Assembly: GCA_004356415.1 (NCBI GenBank)
Contig: SMWN01000126.1
Coordinates: 1-14,938, forward strand
Origin: Gammaproteobacteria bacterium
GTDB taxonomy: Bacteria > Pseudomonadota > Gammaproteobacteria > Eutrophobiales > Eutrophobiaceae
DNA: 14,938 nucleotides
Reading direction: 5' to 3'
The notes under the pieces are model-generated. The model had not been told where the DNA came from and did no database searches. It saw nothing but the letters and a program-made list of their open reading frames with translations. Each line of letters opens with the position of its first letter. Position 1 is the first letter of the stretch. The position numbers and the translations under genes were made by a program. Shown here piece after piece: positions 1 through 8,254 of this stretch.

Positions 1-933
1 AAACAGGCAGAGGCAGACTTCAGGGAGATCTTGGATATTCCTGACAACTACAAGGTGCTCTTTTTGCAGGGGGGCGCCAGTAGTCAGTTTGCCATGGTGC
101 CTTTGAATTTGCTTGCGGACAAAAATACAGCTGACTATTTCCACACTGGCATCTGGTCTGGAAAGGCGGTGAAAGAAGCAGAACGATTCTGTAAGGTTAA
201 TGTCATTGCCGAGGAAGATGGACAAGTGATGTCTATCCCTGAACAGAAAGCATGGTCATTGAATCCTGATGCTGCTTATGTGTATTACACCGATAATGAG
301 ACAATCAGTGGGGTTGAGTTCCCTTCTATACCAGAAGTAGGTGATGTCCCTCTGGTGGCGGACATGACTTCTAATTTGTTATCCAGGCCCTTGGATGTCT
401 CGCGTTATGGTGTCATTTTTGCGGGAGCGCAAAAAAATATTGGTCCCTCAGGGCTGGTGATTGTCATCGTTCGCGAAGATTTGATTGGTCATGCCCCGAA
501 GCATATCCCCAGCATGTATGACTATGCTGTCCAGGTAAAAAATGACTCAATGATCAATACGCCGCCCACCTTCAGTTGGTATATGTCAGGTCTGGTATTG
601 AAATGGGTCAAACAGCAAGGTGGACTGAAAGCCATGGAAAAATTGAGTCACATAAGATCTGGCAAATTGTATCAGGCAATTGATGAATCTGATTTTTATC
701 ACAACCCCGTCGATCCAAGATATCGTTCTAATATGAACGTGACATTTACACTATTTGATGATTCGTTAGACGAAAAATTTGTCAGTGATGCAAAAGATCA
801 TGGGCTGGTTGCGCTGAAAGGCCATCGTAGCGTCGGAGGCATGCGTGCCAGTATGTACAATGCCATGCCTGAGGAAGGTGTTGATGCGCTGATTGCCTTT
901 ATGCAGGAATTTGAGCGCCAGTATAATGGCTGA
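1..933 (+). CDS. serC: Phosphoserine aminotransferase, 3' part (N-terminus outside window)
   Basis: PLP-dependent aminotransferase that converts 3-phosphohydroxypyruvate plus glutamate to O-phosphoserine in serine synthesis, and also acts in the deoxyxylulose 5-phosphate-dependent route to pyridoxal phosphate. The frame is open from base 1, so the gene enters from the left; 310 codons are visible and about 50 residues of the usual ~360 are missing. A TTG at base 31 is internal, not a start. Seen in the sequence: the SerC-typical LFLQGGASSQF near the left edge, FHTGIWSGKA at about bases 139-168, and the PLP-lysine region GVIFAGAQKNIGPSGL with the Schiff-base Lys at 433-435. The stop is TGA at 931-933. 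pheA starts 40 bases downstream, the standard serC-pheA neighbourhood; gyrA often lies upstream of this block in relatives. No frameshift or odd residue was seen. Confidence 0.97.
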   Translation, partial: KQAEADFREILDIPDNYKVLFLQGGASSQFAMVPLNLLADKNTADYFHTGIWSGKAVKEAERFCKVNVIAEEDGQVMSIPEQKAWSLNPDAAYVYYTDNETISGVEFPSIPEVGDVPLVADMTSNLLSRPLDVSRYGVIFAGAQKNIGPSGLVIVIVREDLIGHAPKHIPSMYDYAVQVKNDSMINTPPTFSWYMSGLVLKWVKQQGGLKAMEKLSHIRSGKLYQAIDESDFYHNPVDPRYRSNMNVTFTLFDDSLDEKFVSDAKDHGLVALKGHRSVGGMRASMYNAMPEEGVDALIAFMQEFERQYNG

Positions 934-973
934 TATTTTAACTCGACTGAAATGACTTAAATCTTGAATATTC

Positions 974-2059
974 ATGTCTGATGATACAACATTAAATGAG
1001 CTAAGAGCGCAGATTGATGAGATTGACTCAAGCCTACTGGAGTTAATTAGCGAACGTGCACGCATTGCCACTGAAGTTGCTCGAGTTAAAAGTGAACAGC
1101 CGGACGATAATAGTTTTTATCGTCCAGAGCGTGAAGCGCAGGTGCTGAGAAAGATCATAGACAGGAATCCTGGCCCCTTATCTGAAGAGGAAATGGCTCG
1201 TTTGTTTCGTGAAATTATGTCCGCCTGCCTTGCCCTGGAACAAACTCTGGATATCGCCTACCTGGGACCTAAAGGAACCTTCACACAAGCTGCGGCATTG
1301 AAACATTTCGGTCATTCAGTCAAATCGACTGCAATGGACAGTATTGATCAGGTATTTCGAGAAGTGGAATCCGGGGCATGTCAATATGGCGTCGTCCCTG
1401 TAGAAAATTCAATCGAGGGCGTGGTGAATCACACACTGGATATGTTGATTAATTCCAGCCTGATGATTTGTGGTGAAGTCGAATTACGAATTCATCATCA
1501 TTTACTGAGCAATGAAGATTCCATCGACCAGATTAAGCGCGTTTTTTCACATCAACAATCATTCGCACAATGTCGCGCCTGGCTGGATGTCCATTTATTA
1601 AAAGCAGAACGTATTTCTGTGAGCAGTAATGCCGAGGCAGCACGTCTTGCTGCGGACGAAGAAAATACTGCAGCCATCGCAGGTGAAACAGCAGCTGAAA
1701 ATTATAAGCTTTCCGTGTTGATGAAAAATATCGAGAATGAAACCGACAATACAACCCGGTTTCTCGTTTTGGGTCAGCACGAGACCTTACCCAGTGACAA
1801 TGACAAGACTTCCTTACTTTTTACAACGCCGAACAAACCCGGCGCCTTGCAAGAGATGCTTGCCTGTTTTGCTGATAACGGCGTTAGTCTAACCCGTATT
1901 GAATCACGGCCATCGAGCAAGGGCATGTGGGAATATGTATTCTTTGTCGATATCGAGGGCCATGCTGAGGAAGCTTCAGTGGCACTTGCTCTGGACAAAC
2001 TTAATGGTCGTGCCTCTATGGTGAAATTGTTAGGCTCGTATCCCCGTGCTGTCTTGTAA
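974..2059 (+). CDS. pheA: Bifunctional chorismate mutase / prephenate dehydratase (P-protein)
   Basis: Converts chorismate to prephenate and then to phenylpyruvate, the committed route to phenylalanine. At 361 aa it has the usual P-protein length. An AroQ-type mutase domain covers about residues 1-90 (LRAQIDEIDSSLLELISERA at the N-terminus). A dehydratase domain covers about 94-270, with AYLGPKGTFTQAA, ENSIEGVVNHTLD and the conserved TTRFLVLG (residues 260-267). A C-terminal ACT domain starts near 278, with GALQ (290-293) and ESRP (310-313), the motifs that bind phenylalanine in the E. coli enzyme, so feedback inhibition by Phe is expected. ATG 974 gives the canonical mutase N-terminus, but the preceding bases are AT-rich without a good Shine-Dalgarno. 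Lies 40 bases after serC. Confidence 0.97.
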   Translation: MSDDTTLNELRAQIDEIDSSLLELISERARIATEVARVKSEQPDDNSFYRPEREAQVLRKIIDRNPGPLSEEEMARLFREIMSACLALEQTLDIAYLGPKGTFTQAAALKHFGHSVKSTAMDSIDQVFREVESGACQYGVVPVENSIEGVVNHTLDMLINSSLMICGEVELRIHHHLLSNEDSIDQIKRVFSHQQSFAQCRAWLDVHLLKAERISVSSNAEAARLAADEENTAAIAGETAAENYKLSVLMKNIENETDNTTRFLVLGQHETLPSDNDKTSLLFTTPNKPGALQEMLACFADNGVSLTRIESRPSSKGMWEYVFFVDIEGHAEEASVALALDKLNGRASMVKLLGSYPRAVL

Positions 2060-2208
2060 TGGGCCGTATGTGTGCATGCAGCATTGTTAACTACATTCTG
2101 CTTGCAAAAAATGTCAAACTTCATACGTGAAAAAATATTTGGGGATTGCCTGGGTCTAATGGATTCATATCTAATGCGCCCAATTCTAGTAGATTTGGTT
2201 GGAAGATG

Positions 2209-3324
2209 ATGGCCTGTGATTTGTTCAAATTGGCCACTCCCGGTGTTGCTGGTTTGCAACCTTATCAGCCAGGTAAACCCGTAGAGGAACTGGAACGCGA
2301 GCTTGGTATTGATAACATTATCAAGTTGGCCTCAAACGAAAATCCACTCGGTCCGGGAGTGAAAGCAAAGCAAGCTATATTATCCATATCAGAGTTATCC
2401 AGGTATCCAGATGGTAATGCTCATGGTCTAAAATTGGCGTTGGCAAAGTATCATGACGTTAGCGTAGATCAGATCACCATAGGCAATGGTTCCAGTGAAA
2501 TTCTTGAACTCATTACAAGGGCAGTTACTGAACCACAACATGAAATTATTTTTTCAGATCATGCTTTTGCCGTTTATCCCCTAGTGACACAGGCGGTTGG
2601 AGCGAAGGCGGTTGTGGTTCCGGCGAAAGATTGGGGACATGACGCCGTTGCGATGCAGGCGGCGATCAATAAAAACTCACGAGTCATGTTTATTGCAAAT
2701 CCGAATAATCCAACCGGAACGTGGTTGGATAAACAAAAATTAAGGACATTGCTTGAATCTAGTCCTGAGCATATAGTGGTTGTTCTGGATGAAGCCTATT
2801 TTGAATATGTACAAGAGGATGATTATCCCAATTGTGTTCAATGGGTGAATGAATTTCCACATTTGCTCGTGACTCGTACTTTCTCAAAGGCCTTTGGTCT
2901 TGCTGGCCTGAGAATTGGTTATGGTATTTCACACAAAGACATCGCCGTTCTGATGAACCGGGTCAGGCAACCTTTTAATGTGAATAGTCTGGCCTTGTCT
3001 GCCGCTGAGGCAGCTCTGGATGATAGTGAACATCTGCAACAGAGTGCCAAATTGAATCAGACTGGAATGCAACAGTTGACAAGTGCTTTCGATGGAATGG
3101 GGCTGCAATACATTCCCTCAGTCGGAAATTTTATCTGTATTAATGTCGAACAATCCGGCATGGAAATATACAAAAAACTACTCTATGAAGGTGTTATCGT
3201 AAGACCAGTTGATAATTATGGGTTGCCAAATCATCTCCGGATAACCGTTGGTCTGGAAGAAGAGAATGAGAAATTTATCAATGCACTTGATAAAGTATTA
3301 ACAGGAATGATTGCAGCGCCATGA
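2209..3324 (+). CDS. hisC: Histidinol-phosphate / aromatic aminotransferase (HisC2 type)
   Basis: PLP enzyme of fold type I. The HisC family transaminates histidinol-phosphate (imidazole acetol-phosphate); copies inside aromatic operons (HisC2 or HisHb) are often proposed to act also on phenylpyruvate and hydroxyphenylpyruvate, which would suit a place between pheA and tyrA. From ATG 2209 it has 371 aa, normal for the family. Key motifs are KLASNENPLG near the N-terminus, NPNNPTG, VVLDEAYFEY, and RTFSKAFGLAGLRIGYG with the PLP Lys at residue 227 (2887-2889). The frame is open back to a TTG at 2146, but homologues begin about 11 residues before PGV, matching MACDLFKLATPGV at 2209; ATG 2206 is one codon earlier. 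No well-spaced ribosome-binding site is visible (GGAAG at 2201-2205 is too close). The stop overlaps tyrA by 4 bases (ATGA). Confidence 0.95.
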   Translation: MACDLFKLATPGVAGLQPYQPGKPVEELERELGIDNIIKLASNENPLGPGVKAKQAILSISELSRYPDGNAHGLKLALAKYHDVSVDQITIGNGSSEILELITRAVTEPQHEIIFSDHAFAVYPLVTQAVGAKAVVVPAKDWGHDAVAMQAAINKNSRVMFIANPNNPTGTWLDKQKLRTLLESSPEHIVVVLDEAYFEYVQEDDYPNCVQWVNEFPHLLVTRTFSKAFGLAGLRIGYGISHKDIAVLMNRVRQPFNVNSLALSAAEAALDDSEHLQQSAKLNQTGMQQLTSAFDGMGLQYIPSVGNFICINVEQSGMEIYKKLLYEGVIVRPVDNYGLPNHLRITVGLEEENEKFINALDKVLTGMIAAP

Positions 3325-4223
3325 TAGCCAATCTTATAGCCAGGCGATTAGCAATCATCGGTGTCGGTCTAATTGGTGGATCACTCGCGCGCGCACTGAA
3401 AAAAGTCAACGCGGTAAAGACGGTTGTCGGCTATGGACGTAATGAAGATAATCTGAAAAAAGCTGTCCAGTTGGGTGTAATAGATACCTACAGCCTGAAT
3501 ATTAAAGAAGTCGTGAATGATGCCGATATTGTCGTATTGGCAACACCGCTATCAACGGCTGACTCATTATTTGCGGCCATGTCAGATTCCCTCAAGCAGA
3601 CTGTTGTTGTCACCGATGTCGGCAGTGCGAAAGGGAAAATTGTCGAATCCGCGAGAGGAAACTTGGGGAGGTTGTTTACGCGTTTTGTCCCCGGACATCC
3701 CATTGCAGGGAAAGAAGCGAGCGGTGTCGAAGCCTCATTTGCAGAATTATTTGATGCGCATCGCGTTATCCTCACACCCGTTGCTGATACAGAACATGAA
3801 GCGCTGAATGTTATTATAGACATGTGGAAACTGACTGGTGCAGAAGTCGTTAGTTTAGATGTGGAACGACATGACGGGATCCTGGCAGCAACCAGCCATT
3901 TACCACATATGCTTGCTTATGCACTGGTTGATTGTTTATCAGGGATGCAGGAACGGGATAGGATTTTTGAGTTTGCGGCGGGTGGTTTTGCAGATTTCAC
4001 CAGGATTGCTTCGAGTCATCCAAGTATGTGGCACGACATATGTTTTTCAAACCGCGAACAACTCCTGAAGGTGATGGACCAGTTCGATCAGCATCTAAAT
4101 AGTATCAGAGAAGCCATCAAGAATGACGATAGTGATGCGTTGTTGAATATATTTGAAAGGGCCAAGACTTCAAGAGATAAGTTTACTGATCAAAGAAAGA
4201 AGCGAAACGATTCTCCTGAATAG
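3321..4223 (+). CDS. tyrA: Prephenate / cyclohexadienyl dehydrogenase
   Basis: Oxidatively decarboxylates prephenate (or arogenate) on the way to tyrosine. 300 aa, a core TyrA protein without an N-terminal mutase or a C-terminal ACT domain. The Rossmann fold begins at once: LAIIGVGLIGGSLARAL, with Gly 14, 16 and 19. Downstream are the family motifs VTDVGSAKG, FVPGHPIAGKEASGVEAS, TSHLPHMLAYALV and GFADFTRIASSHPSMW. After the second beta strand the sequence is GYGRN (residues 37-41), with no acidic residue where NAD-specific members usually have one, so NADP use or dual use is possible (inference). The ATG overlaps the hisC stop, implying coupled translation. The product ends in a charged tail and is not fused to AroA, unlike Pseudomonas. 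Substrate choice between prephenate and arogenate cannot be read from the sequence. Confidence 0.95.
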   Translation: MIANLIARRLAIIGVGLIGGSLARALKKVNAVKTVVGYGRNEDNLKKAVQLGVIDTYSLNIKEVVNDADIVVLATPLSTADSLFAAMSDSLKQTVVVTDVGSAKGKIVESARGNLGRLFTRFVPGHPIAGKEASGVEASFAELFDAHRVILTPVADTEHEALNVIIDMWKLTGAEVVSLDVERHDGILAATSHLPHMLAYALVDCLSGMQERDRIFEFAAGGFADFTRIASSHPSMWHDICFSNREQLLKVMDQFDQHLNSIREAIKNDDSDALLNIFERAKTSRDKFTDQRKKRNDSPE

Positions 4224-4275
4224 TAACCGTGAATAATACACGCGTTCTCATCTATCAAAAACATGATTCCAAGGC

Positions 4276-5586
4276 ATGATTAGTTACTTCATTTCACCTG
4301 GCGGCAAACTTAGCGGTAAGTTTCGTGTACCAGGAGATAAATCAATCTCTCACCGCGCATTGATGCTGGCTGCCATTGCGGATGGACAAAGTCGTATCAC
4401 CGGGTTTTTGGATAGTGAAGATACATTGGTAACTATGGCGGCGTTTAAAGCGATGGGGGTTGAAATTCAACGCACCTCAGAAAACGAGGTTCTTGTAAAT
4501 GGGGTTGGCAAGAGTGGCCTCTCAGCACCTGGGGAAGTACTGAATTTGGGTAACTCTGGCACATCTGTCCGTTTACTTTCTGGTTTACTTGCAGGGCTTG
4601 GGATCGAATGTGAATTGACCGGCGATCAGTCATTGATGTCCCGGCCCATGCGAAGAATTATTGACCCCTTACAAAAAATGCATGCTTTGATCACTTGCTC
4701 AGAAGACGACACCTTACCTATCCATATCAAGGGCGGCGCTTGTTTAACTGCAATAGACTTTGAAATGCCGGTGGCGAGTGCACAATTAAAATCCAGCTTG
4801 CTGTTAGCTGGCTTGAGTGCAAAAGGCAGGACACGTATTCACGAACCAGTCGCAACGCGCGATCATACTGAACGGATGCTGACGCAATTTGCTTACCAAG
4901 TTGAATGTGTCAAGAATACGATTTCTCTTGAAGGCGGCGGAACTCTACGAGGCACGACTATTGAGGTTCCTGCAGATATATCATCGGCTGCTTTTTATAT
5001 TGTTGGTGCCTGCATTGCTGAGGACTCAGATATAATTATCGAAAATGTCGGCATTAACCCAAACAGAGATGCCATTATTCACATATTAAGAGAGATGGGT
5101 GCAGACATCACATTGTTGAATGAAAAGGTTGTGAGTGGAGAGCCCATTGCTGATATCCAGGTGAGAACATCAGTATTACATGGAATCGATATCCCTGAAT
5201 CGAGGGTTCCTGCGGCCATCGATGAGCTTCCTGTCATTATGGTGGCGGCCGCCTGTGCGAAAGGTGTAACCAGACTCACTGGTGCGAGAGAATTACGTGT
5301 TAAGGAAAGTGACAGAATCACAGCAATGAGCGAAGGTTTACAAACATTGGGCATTGAAGTTGAAGAACAGGAGGCGGGAATGACGGTGACAGGTGGCGCG
5401 ATTGCAGGAGGCGAAATCAACAGCTTCACTGATCACCGGATTGCCATGGCATTTACTATCGCAGGTTTGAATGCCAAGGCACCTATCACGGTTAAAGACT
5501 GTGCCAATGTTGAAACCTCTTTTCCTGGTTTTGTTGATATCGCAAAAAATGTTGGTCTTGATCTGCTTGTTCAGGAACAAGCCTAA
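4276..5586 (+). CDS. aroA: 5-Enolpyruvylshikimate-3-phosphate synthase, class II-like
   Basis: Joins shikimate 3-phosphate and phosphoenolpyruvate to give EPSP, the sixth shikimate step. 436 aa, normal length. Visible motifs: VPGDKSISHRA (Lys22), LGNSGTSVR (residues 91-99), SRPMRRIIDPL (122-132), SAQLK (168-172), RDHTE (195-199), the catalytic IDELP (Asp316), KESDR (343-347) and TDHRIAMAF (385-393). SAQxK and RxHxE are signatures of class II EPSP synthases (the Agrobacterium CP4 / Bacillus type); E. coli class I has an SSQ-type sequence here. The residue matching Ala100 of CP4 (the NAAT motif) is Gly95, so glyphosate tolerance should not be assumed. ATG 4276 follows AAGG at 4271-4274 very closely. 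The gene sits 52 bases after tyrA, and its TAA abuts the cmk ATG. Confidence 0.96.
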   Translation: MISYFISPGGKLSGKFRVPGDKSISHRALMLAAIADGQSRITGFLDSEDTLVTMAAFKAMGVEIQRTSENEVLVNGVGKSGLSAPGEVLNLGNSGTSVRLLSGLLAGLGIECELTGDQSLMSRPMRRIIDPLQKMHALITCSEDDTLPIHIKGGACLTAIDFEMPVASAQLKSSLLLAGLSAKGRTRIHEPVATRDHTERMLTQFAYQVECVKNTISLEGGGTLRGTTIEVPADISSAAFYIVGACIAEDSDIIIENVGINPNRDAIIHILREMGADITLLNEKVVSGEPIADIQVRTSVLHGIDIPESRVPAAIDELPVIMVAAACAKGVTRLTGARELRVKESDRITAMSEGLQTLGIEVEEQEAGMTVTGGAIAGGEINSFTDHRIAMAFTIAGLNAKAPITVKDCANVETSFPGFVDIAKNVGLDLLVQEQA

Positions 5587-6285
5587 ATGTCTGAAATTCC
5601 CGTAATTACAGTTGATGGCCCGAGTGGCGCGGGGAAAGGCACGGTATGTAGTCATTTGGCAAACTGGTTGGCTTGGAATTTTCTTGATAGTGGCGCCCTC
5701 TACAGGATTCTGGCAGTAGCCGCCGAAAAACATCATCTTGCAGCGAATAATAAGTCAGTCATTGCTGAACTGGCCGAATCACTGGATGTCGTGTTTGACA
5801 GGCCCCAGCCAGGAAAGGATGTGACGGTTATTTTCGAGGGCAATGATATCAGCCAGGAAATAAGGACAGAGAAATGTGGTAATTCTGCATCACAAATAGC
5901 CGCTTTGCCTGAAGTAAGGTCTGCCTTGTTGGAAAGACAAAGGAAATTTCGACAAAAGCCGGGGCTGGTTGCTGATGGACGAGATATGGGAACAGTTGTT
6001 TTTGCCGATGCTCCACTAAAAATATACCTTATCGCTTCCGCTGCTGAACGTGTCAAAAGGCGGTATAAGCAGTTGAAGCAGAAGGGGTTTAGTGTTAATC
6101 TCCCGCGCCTCACGGCTGATATAGCCGAGAGAGATACAAGGGATAGTCAGAGAACTATATCACCACTGAAGCCTGCGGACGATGCCATCGTTGTCGATAC
6201 AACGACATTGGAAATTTCTACTGTGATACAGAAGATAGAAAAACTGGTTCGGGAGACCCTGCCAGATGCTTGCTCGAAGTGTTAG
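5587..6285 (+). CDS. cmk: Cytidylate (CMP/dCMP) kinase
   Basis: Phosphorylates CMP and dCMP with ATP in pyrimidine nucleotide salvage and synthesis; cytoplasmic. 232 aa, close to the E. coli enzyme. The P-loop is GPSGAGKGT (residues 11-19). The nucleoside-monophosphate site includes DSGALYR (34-40) and GRDMGTVVF (131-139), and the LID region has RRYKQLKQKGFSVNLPRL, then the arginine-rich ERDTRDSQR and an LKPADDAIVVDTT ending, all as in bacterial Cmk. It starts directly after the aroA TAA with no spacer. AGGAAC in the last codons of aroA can serve as ribosome-binding site, so translation is probably coupled. rpsA follows after 149 bases, the conserved cmk-rpsA pair. Confidence 0.96.
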   Translation: MSEIPVITVDGPSGAGKGTVCSHLANWLAWNFLDSGALYRILAVAAEKHHLAANNKSVIAELAESLDVVFDRPQPGKDVTVIFEGNDISQEIRTEKCGNSASQIAALPEVRSALLERQRKFRQKPGLVADGRDMGTVVFADAPLKIYLIASAAERVKRRYKQLKQKGFSVNLPRLTADIAERDTRDSQRTISPLKPADDAIVVDTTTLEISTVIQKIEKLVRETLPDACSKC

Positions 6286-6371
6286 TGTGAGGTGATGAGT
6301 AGTTGATTGACTAATTTTATTAACTAACAGTTATGCAGTGATGTATTTGCATAGACTCACCAGCCTACGAT

Positions 6372-6425
6372 ATGCCAGAACTGGGAAAGACAGAACTGGG
6401 AAAGACAGAACTGGAGCAGAGGTAA
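6372..6425 (+). other. Possible 17-codon upstream ORF made of the tandem repeat
   Basis: ATG 6372 opens a frame reading MPELGKTELGKTELEQR and stopping at TAA 6423-6425, nine bases before the rpsA start. The 15-base repeat is a multiple of three, so it adds ELGKT units in frame. There is no ribosome-binding site before this ATG, and the ORF could be accidental. If translated, its stop would bring ribosomes to the rpsA start. Confidence 0.2.
6376..6414 (+). repeat. 15-bp tandem repeat, 2.6 copies, in rpsA leader
   Basis: The unit CAGAACTGGGAAAGA occurs exactly at 6376-6390 and 6391-6405, followed by the first nine bases again at 6406-6414. The copies show no substitutions, which suggests recent slippage. 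The repeat ends four bases before the rpsA ribosome-binding site and adds purine-rich GGGAAAGA tracts upstream of it. Confidence 0.95.
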
Positions 6426-6434
6426 TTATTTTTC

Positions 6435-8105
6435 ATGAGTGAAAGTTTCGCCGAACTTTTTGAACAAAGTCAAATTGAGGGCAAAATGCGCCCAGGTTCC
6501 ATCGTCAGCGCTACGGTGGTAGATATTAGTCAGGACACCGTCGTTGTAAACGCAGGGCTCAAATCCGAAGGACTCATTCCGGCCTCACAATTTTTTGATG
6601 AGAATGGTGAGATCGAGGTGAGTATTGGTGATGAAGTAGACGTTTCTCTGGATGCTGTAGAGGATGGTTTTGGTGAAACACGACTATCACGTGAAAAAGC
6701 AAAACGATTAATGGCCTGGACAGCGTTGGAAAAAGCACATGAAGCAGACGAAATCGTAAAAGGTGTAATCTCTGAAAGAGTCAAAGGTGGTTTCACCGTT
6801 GATATTGATAAAGTAAGGGCATTTCTCCCAGGCTCACTTATCGACGTACGTCCAGTAAAGGATACCACCTATCTGGAAGGCAAGCCGCTGGAATTTAAAG
6901 TTATCAAAATCGATCAACGCAGAAACAACGTTGTTGTTTCGCGTCGTGCAGTGGTAGAAACCGAAAACTCAACAGAACGTGCTGAATTGCTTGAATCCTT
7001 ACAGGAAGGGGCAGTTGTTAAAGGTATTGTGAAAAACACCACAGATTACGGTGCTTTTCTTGATTTAGGTGGTGTTGATGGATTACTTCATATTACTGAT
7101 ATGGCTTGGAAAAGAGTTAAAAACCCAAGTGAAATAGTGACCGTCGGTGACGAAATTGAAGTCAAGGTGTTGAAATTTGATCGTGAGCGCAATCGTGTTT
7201 CACTTGGCCTTAAGCAGATGGGTGATGATCCGTGGGGTGATTTAAGTAAGCGTTATCCTGAAGGTGCTCGTCTCCGCGGAAAAGTAACCAACCTTGCAGA
7301 TTACGGTTGCTTTGTCGAACTCGAAGAGGGTGTTGAAGGACTCGTACACGTATCCGAAATGGACTGGACAAACAAGAATGTTCACCCATCAAAACTGGTA
7401 CAGGTTGCAGAAGAAGTGGATGTTGTTATTCTGGATATCGATGTTGAGAGGCGCCGTATTTCTCTTGGCATGAAACAGTGTCAGCCCAATCCATGGGAGC
7501 AGTTTGCTGCGACCCATAACAAGGGTGATAGAGTTGTAGGTACCATTAAATCCATTACCGATTTTGGAATCTTTATCGGGCTTGAAGGTGATATTGATGG
7601 ACTGGTTCATCTTTCTGATATTACCTGGTCAGGCACTGGTGAAGAGTTTATTCATGGATATAGTAAGGGAGACGAACTGGAGACAGTTGTGCTCGCAGTG
7701 GATGCAGATAGAGAACGTATTTCTCTGGGCGTGAAGCAAATGGAAAAAGATCCATTTTCAAATTATGTTGCTGAAAATTCAAAAGGATCTATCGTAAAGG
7801 CAGTTATTGAAAGTGTTGAAATGAGAAGTGTTACCCTGACTTTGGCAGAGGGTGTCGGGGGTTATATGAGATCTTCAGAGATTTCGATGGGTGCGAAAGT
7901 TGATGATGCGCGTACCGAGGTAAAGGTAGGCGATGAACTGGAAGTTAAAATTACTGCAATTGACCGCAAAAAGCGTTCTATTAATGTATCAATCAGAGCA
8001 AAGGAATCTGATGACGAAGCTGCTGCTGTGGAAGAGTATGGTTCAGGTTCTGAGGTTGCAGGAAGTAAACTGGGCGATTTGTTGAAAGAACACCTGGATA
8101 AATAA
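6435..8105 (+). CDS. rpsA: 30S ribosomal protein S1
   Basis: RNA-binding protein of the small subunit that unfolds mRNA at the start site and helps initiation on messages with weak Shine-Dalgarno sequences. 556 aa, against 557 in E. coli, with six S1 (OB-fold) domains at roughly residues 20-86, 105-171, 192-260, 277-347, 364-434 and 451-520. Domains 3 to 5 show the repeated pattern DYGAFLDLGGVDGLLHITDM / DYGCFVELEEGVEGLVHVSE / DFGIFIGLEGDIDGLVHLSD, each ending near a RISLGxKQ-type segment. The first two ribosome-docking domains are more divergent, as usual. The start MSESFAELFEQS matches the family and has AGAGGT 11 bases upstream. Autoregulation through the leader is known in E. coli and likely here. 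Followed after 149 bases by ihfB, its normal neighbour. Confidence 0.98.
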   Translation: MSESFAELFEQSQIEGKMRPGSIVSATVVDISQDTVVVNAGLKSEGLIPASQFFDENGEIEVSIGDEVDVSLDAVEDGFGETRLSREKAKRLMAWTALEKAHEADEIVKGVISERVKGGFTVDIDKVRAFLPGSLIDVRPVKDTTYLEGKPLEFKVIKIDQRRNNVVVSRRAVVETENSTERAELLESLQEGAVVKGIVKNTTDYGAFLDLGGVDGLLHITDMAWKRVKNPSEIVTVGDEIEVKVLKFDRERNRVSLGLKQMGDDPWGDLSKRYPEGARLRGKVTNLADYGCFVELEEGVEGLVHVSEMDWTNKNVHPSKLVQVAEEVDVVILDIDVERRRISLGMKQCQPNPWEQFAATHNKGDRVVGTIKSITDFGIFIGLEGDIDGLVHLSDITWSGTGEEFIHGYSKGDELETVVLAVDADRERISLGVKQMEKDPFSNYVAENSKGSIVKAVIESVEMRSVTLTLAEGVGGYMRSSEISMGAKVDDARTEVKVGDELEVKITAIDRKKRSINVSIRAKESDDEAAAVEEYGSGSEVAGSKLGDLLKEHLDK

Positions 8106-8254
8106 TAAAAAACTGTGTCTCTGCTGTAGAAGTAAGGGCACATATGATGTAAAGTATTGAAATTGTTAAGGAACACGGGGAGCTGGACAGTCATGATTGT
8201 AGTGTCTGGTGGTAATACAAGAAGCTGTCTTGTACAGAAATTGAGAAAAATTTG
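8106..8254 (+). promoter_or_regulatory. rpsA-ihfB intergenic region
   Basis: The gap holds no convincing rho-independent terminator after rpsA, so read-through into ihfB is possible. A TATGAT box at 8143-8148 resembles a -10 element but lacks a good -35 partner. A small inverted repeat CTGT-CTTGT-ACAG lies around 8226-8238. I found no clear match to the IHF consensus WATCAANNNNTTR, although IHF represses its own genes in E. coli. A short ORF with a good ribosome-binding site runs across the 3' half (8193-8255). Confidence 0.35.

Larger units (their letters stand above)
6286..6434 (+). promoter_or_regulatory. rpsA leader region
   Basis: Non-coding gap between cmk and rpsA. It holds a weak sigma70-like candidate (TTGACT at 6307-6312 with TTATGC at 6331-6336, 18-base spacer), a 15-bp tandem repeat (6376-6414) and a ribosome-binding site AGAGGT at 6418-6423, 11 bases before the rpsA ATG. 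In E. coli and related gammaproteobacteria the rpsA leader folds into hairpins through which S1 represses its own translation; a similar role is inferred here from position only, as I did not confirm an equivalent fold. The promoter call is weak. Confidence 0.4.

Noticed and set aside
2146..2208. hisC extension to TTG 2146
   Set aside because: The extra residues do not resemble the HisC N-terminus; ATG 2209 fits family length and sequence.
1774..2259. 161-codon open frame on the minus strand over the pheA end and hisC start
   Set aside because: It lies antisense to two well-supported genes, has no recognisable domain and no ribosome-binding site.
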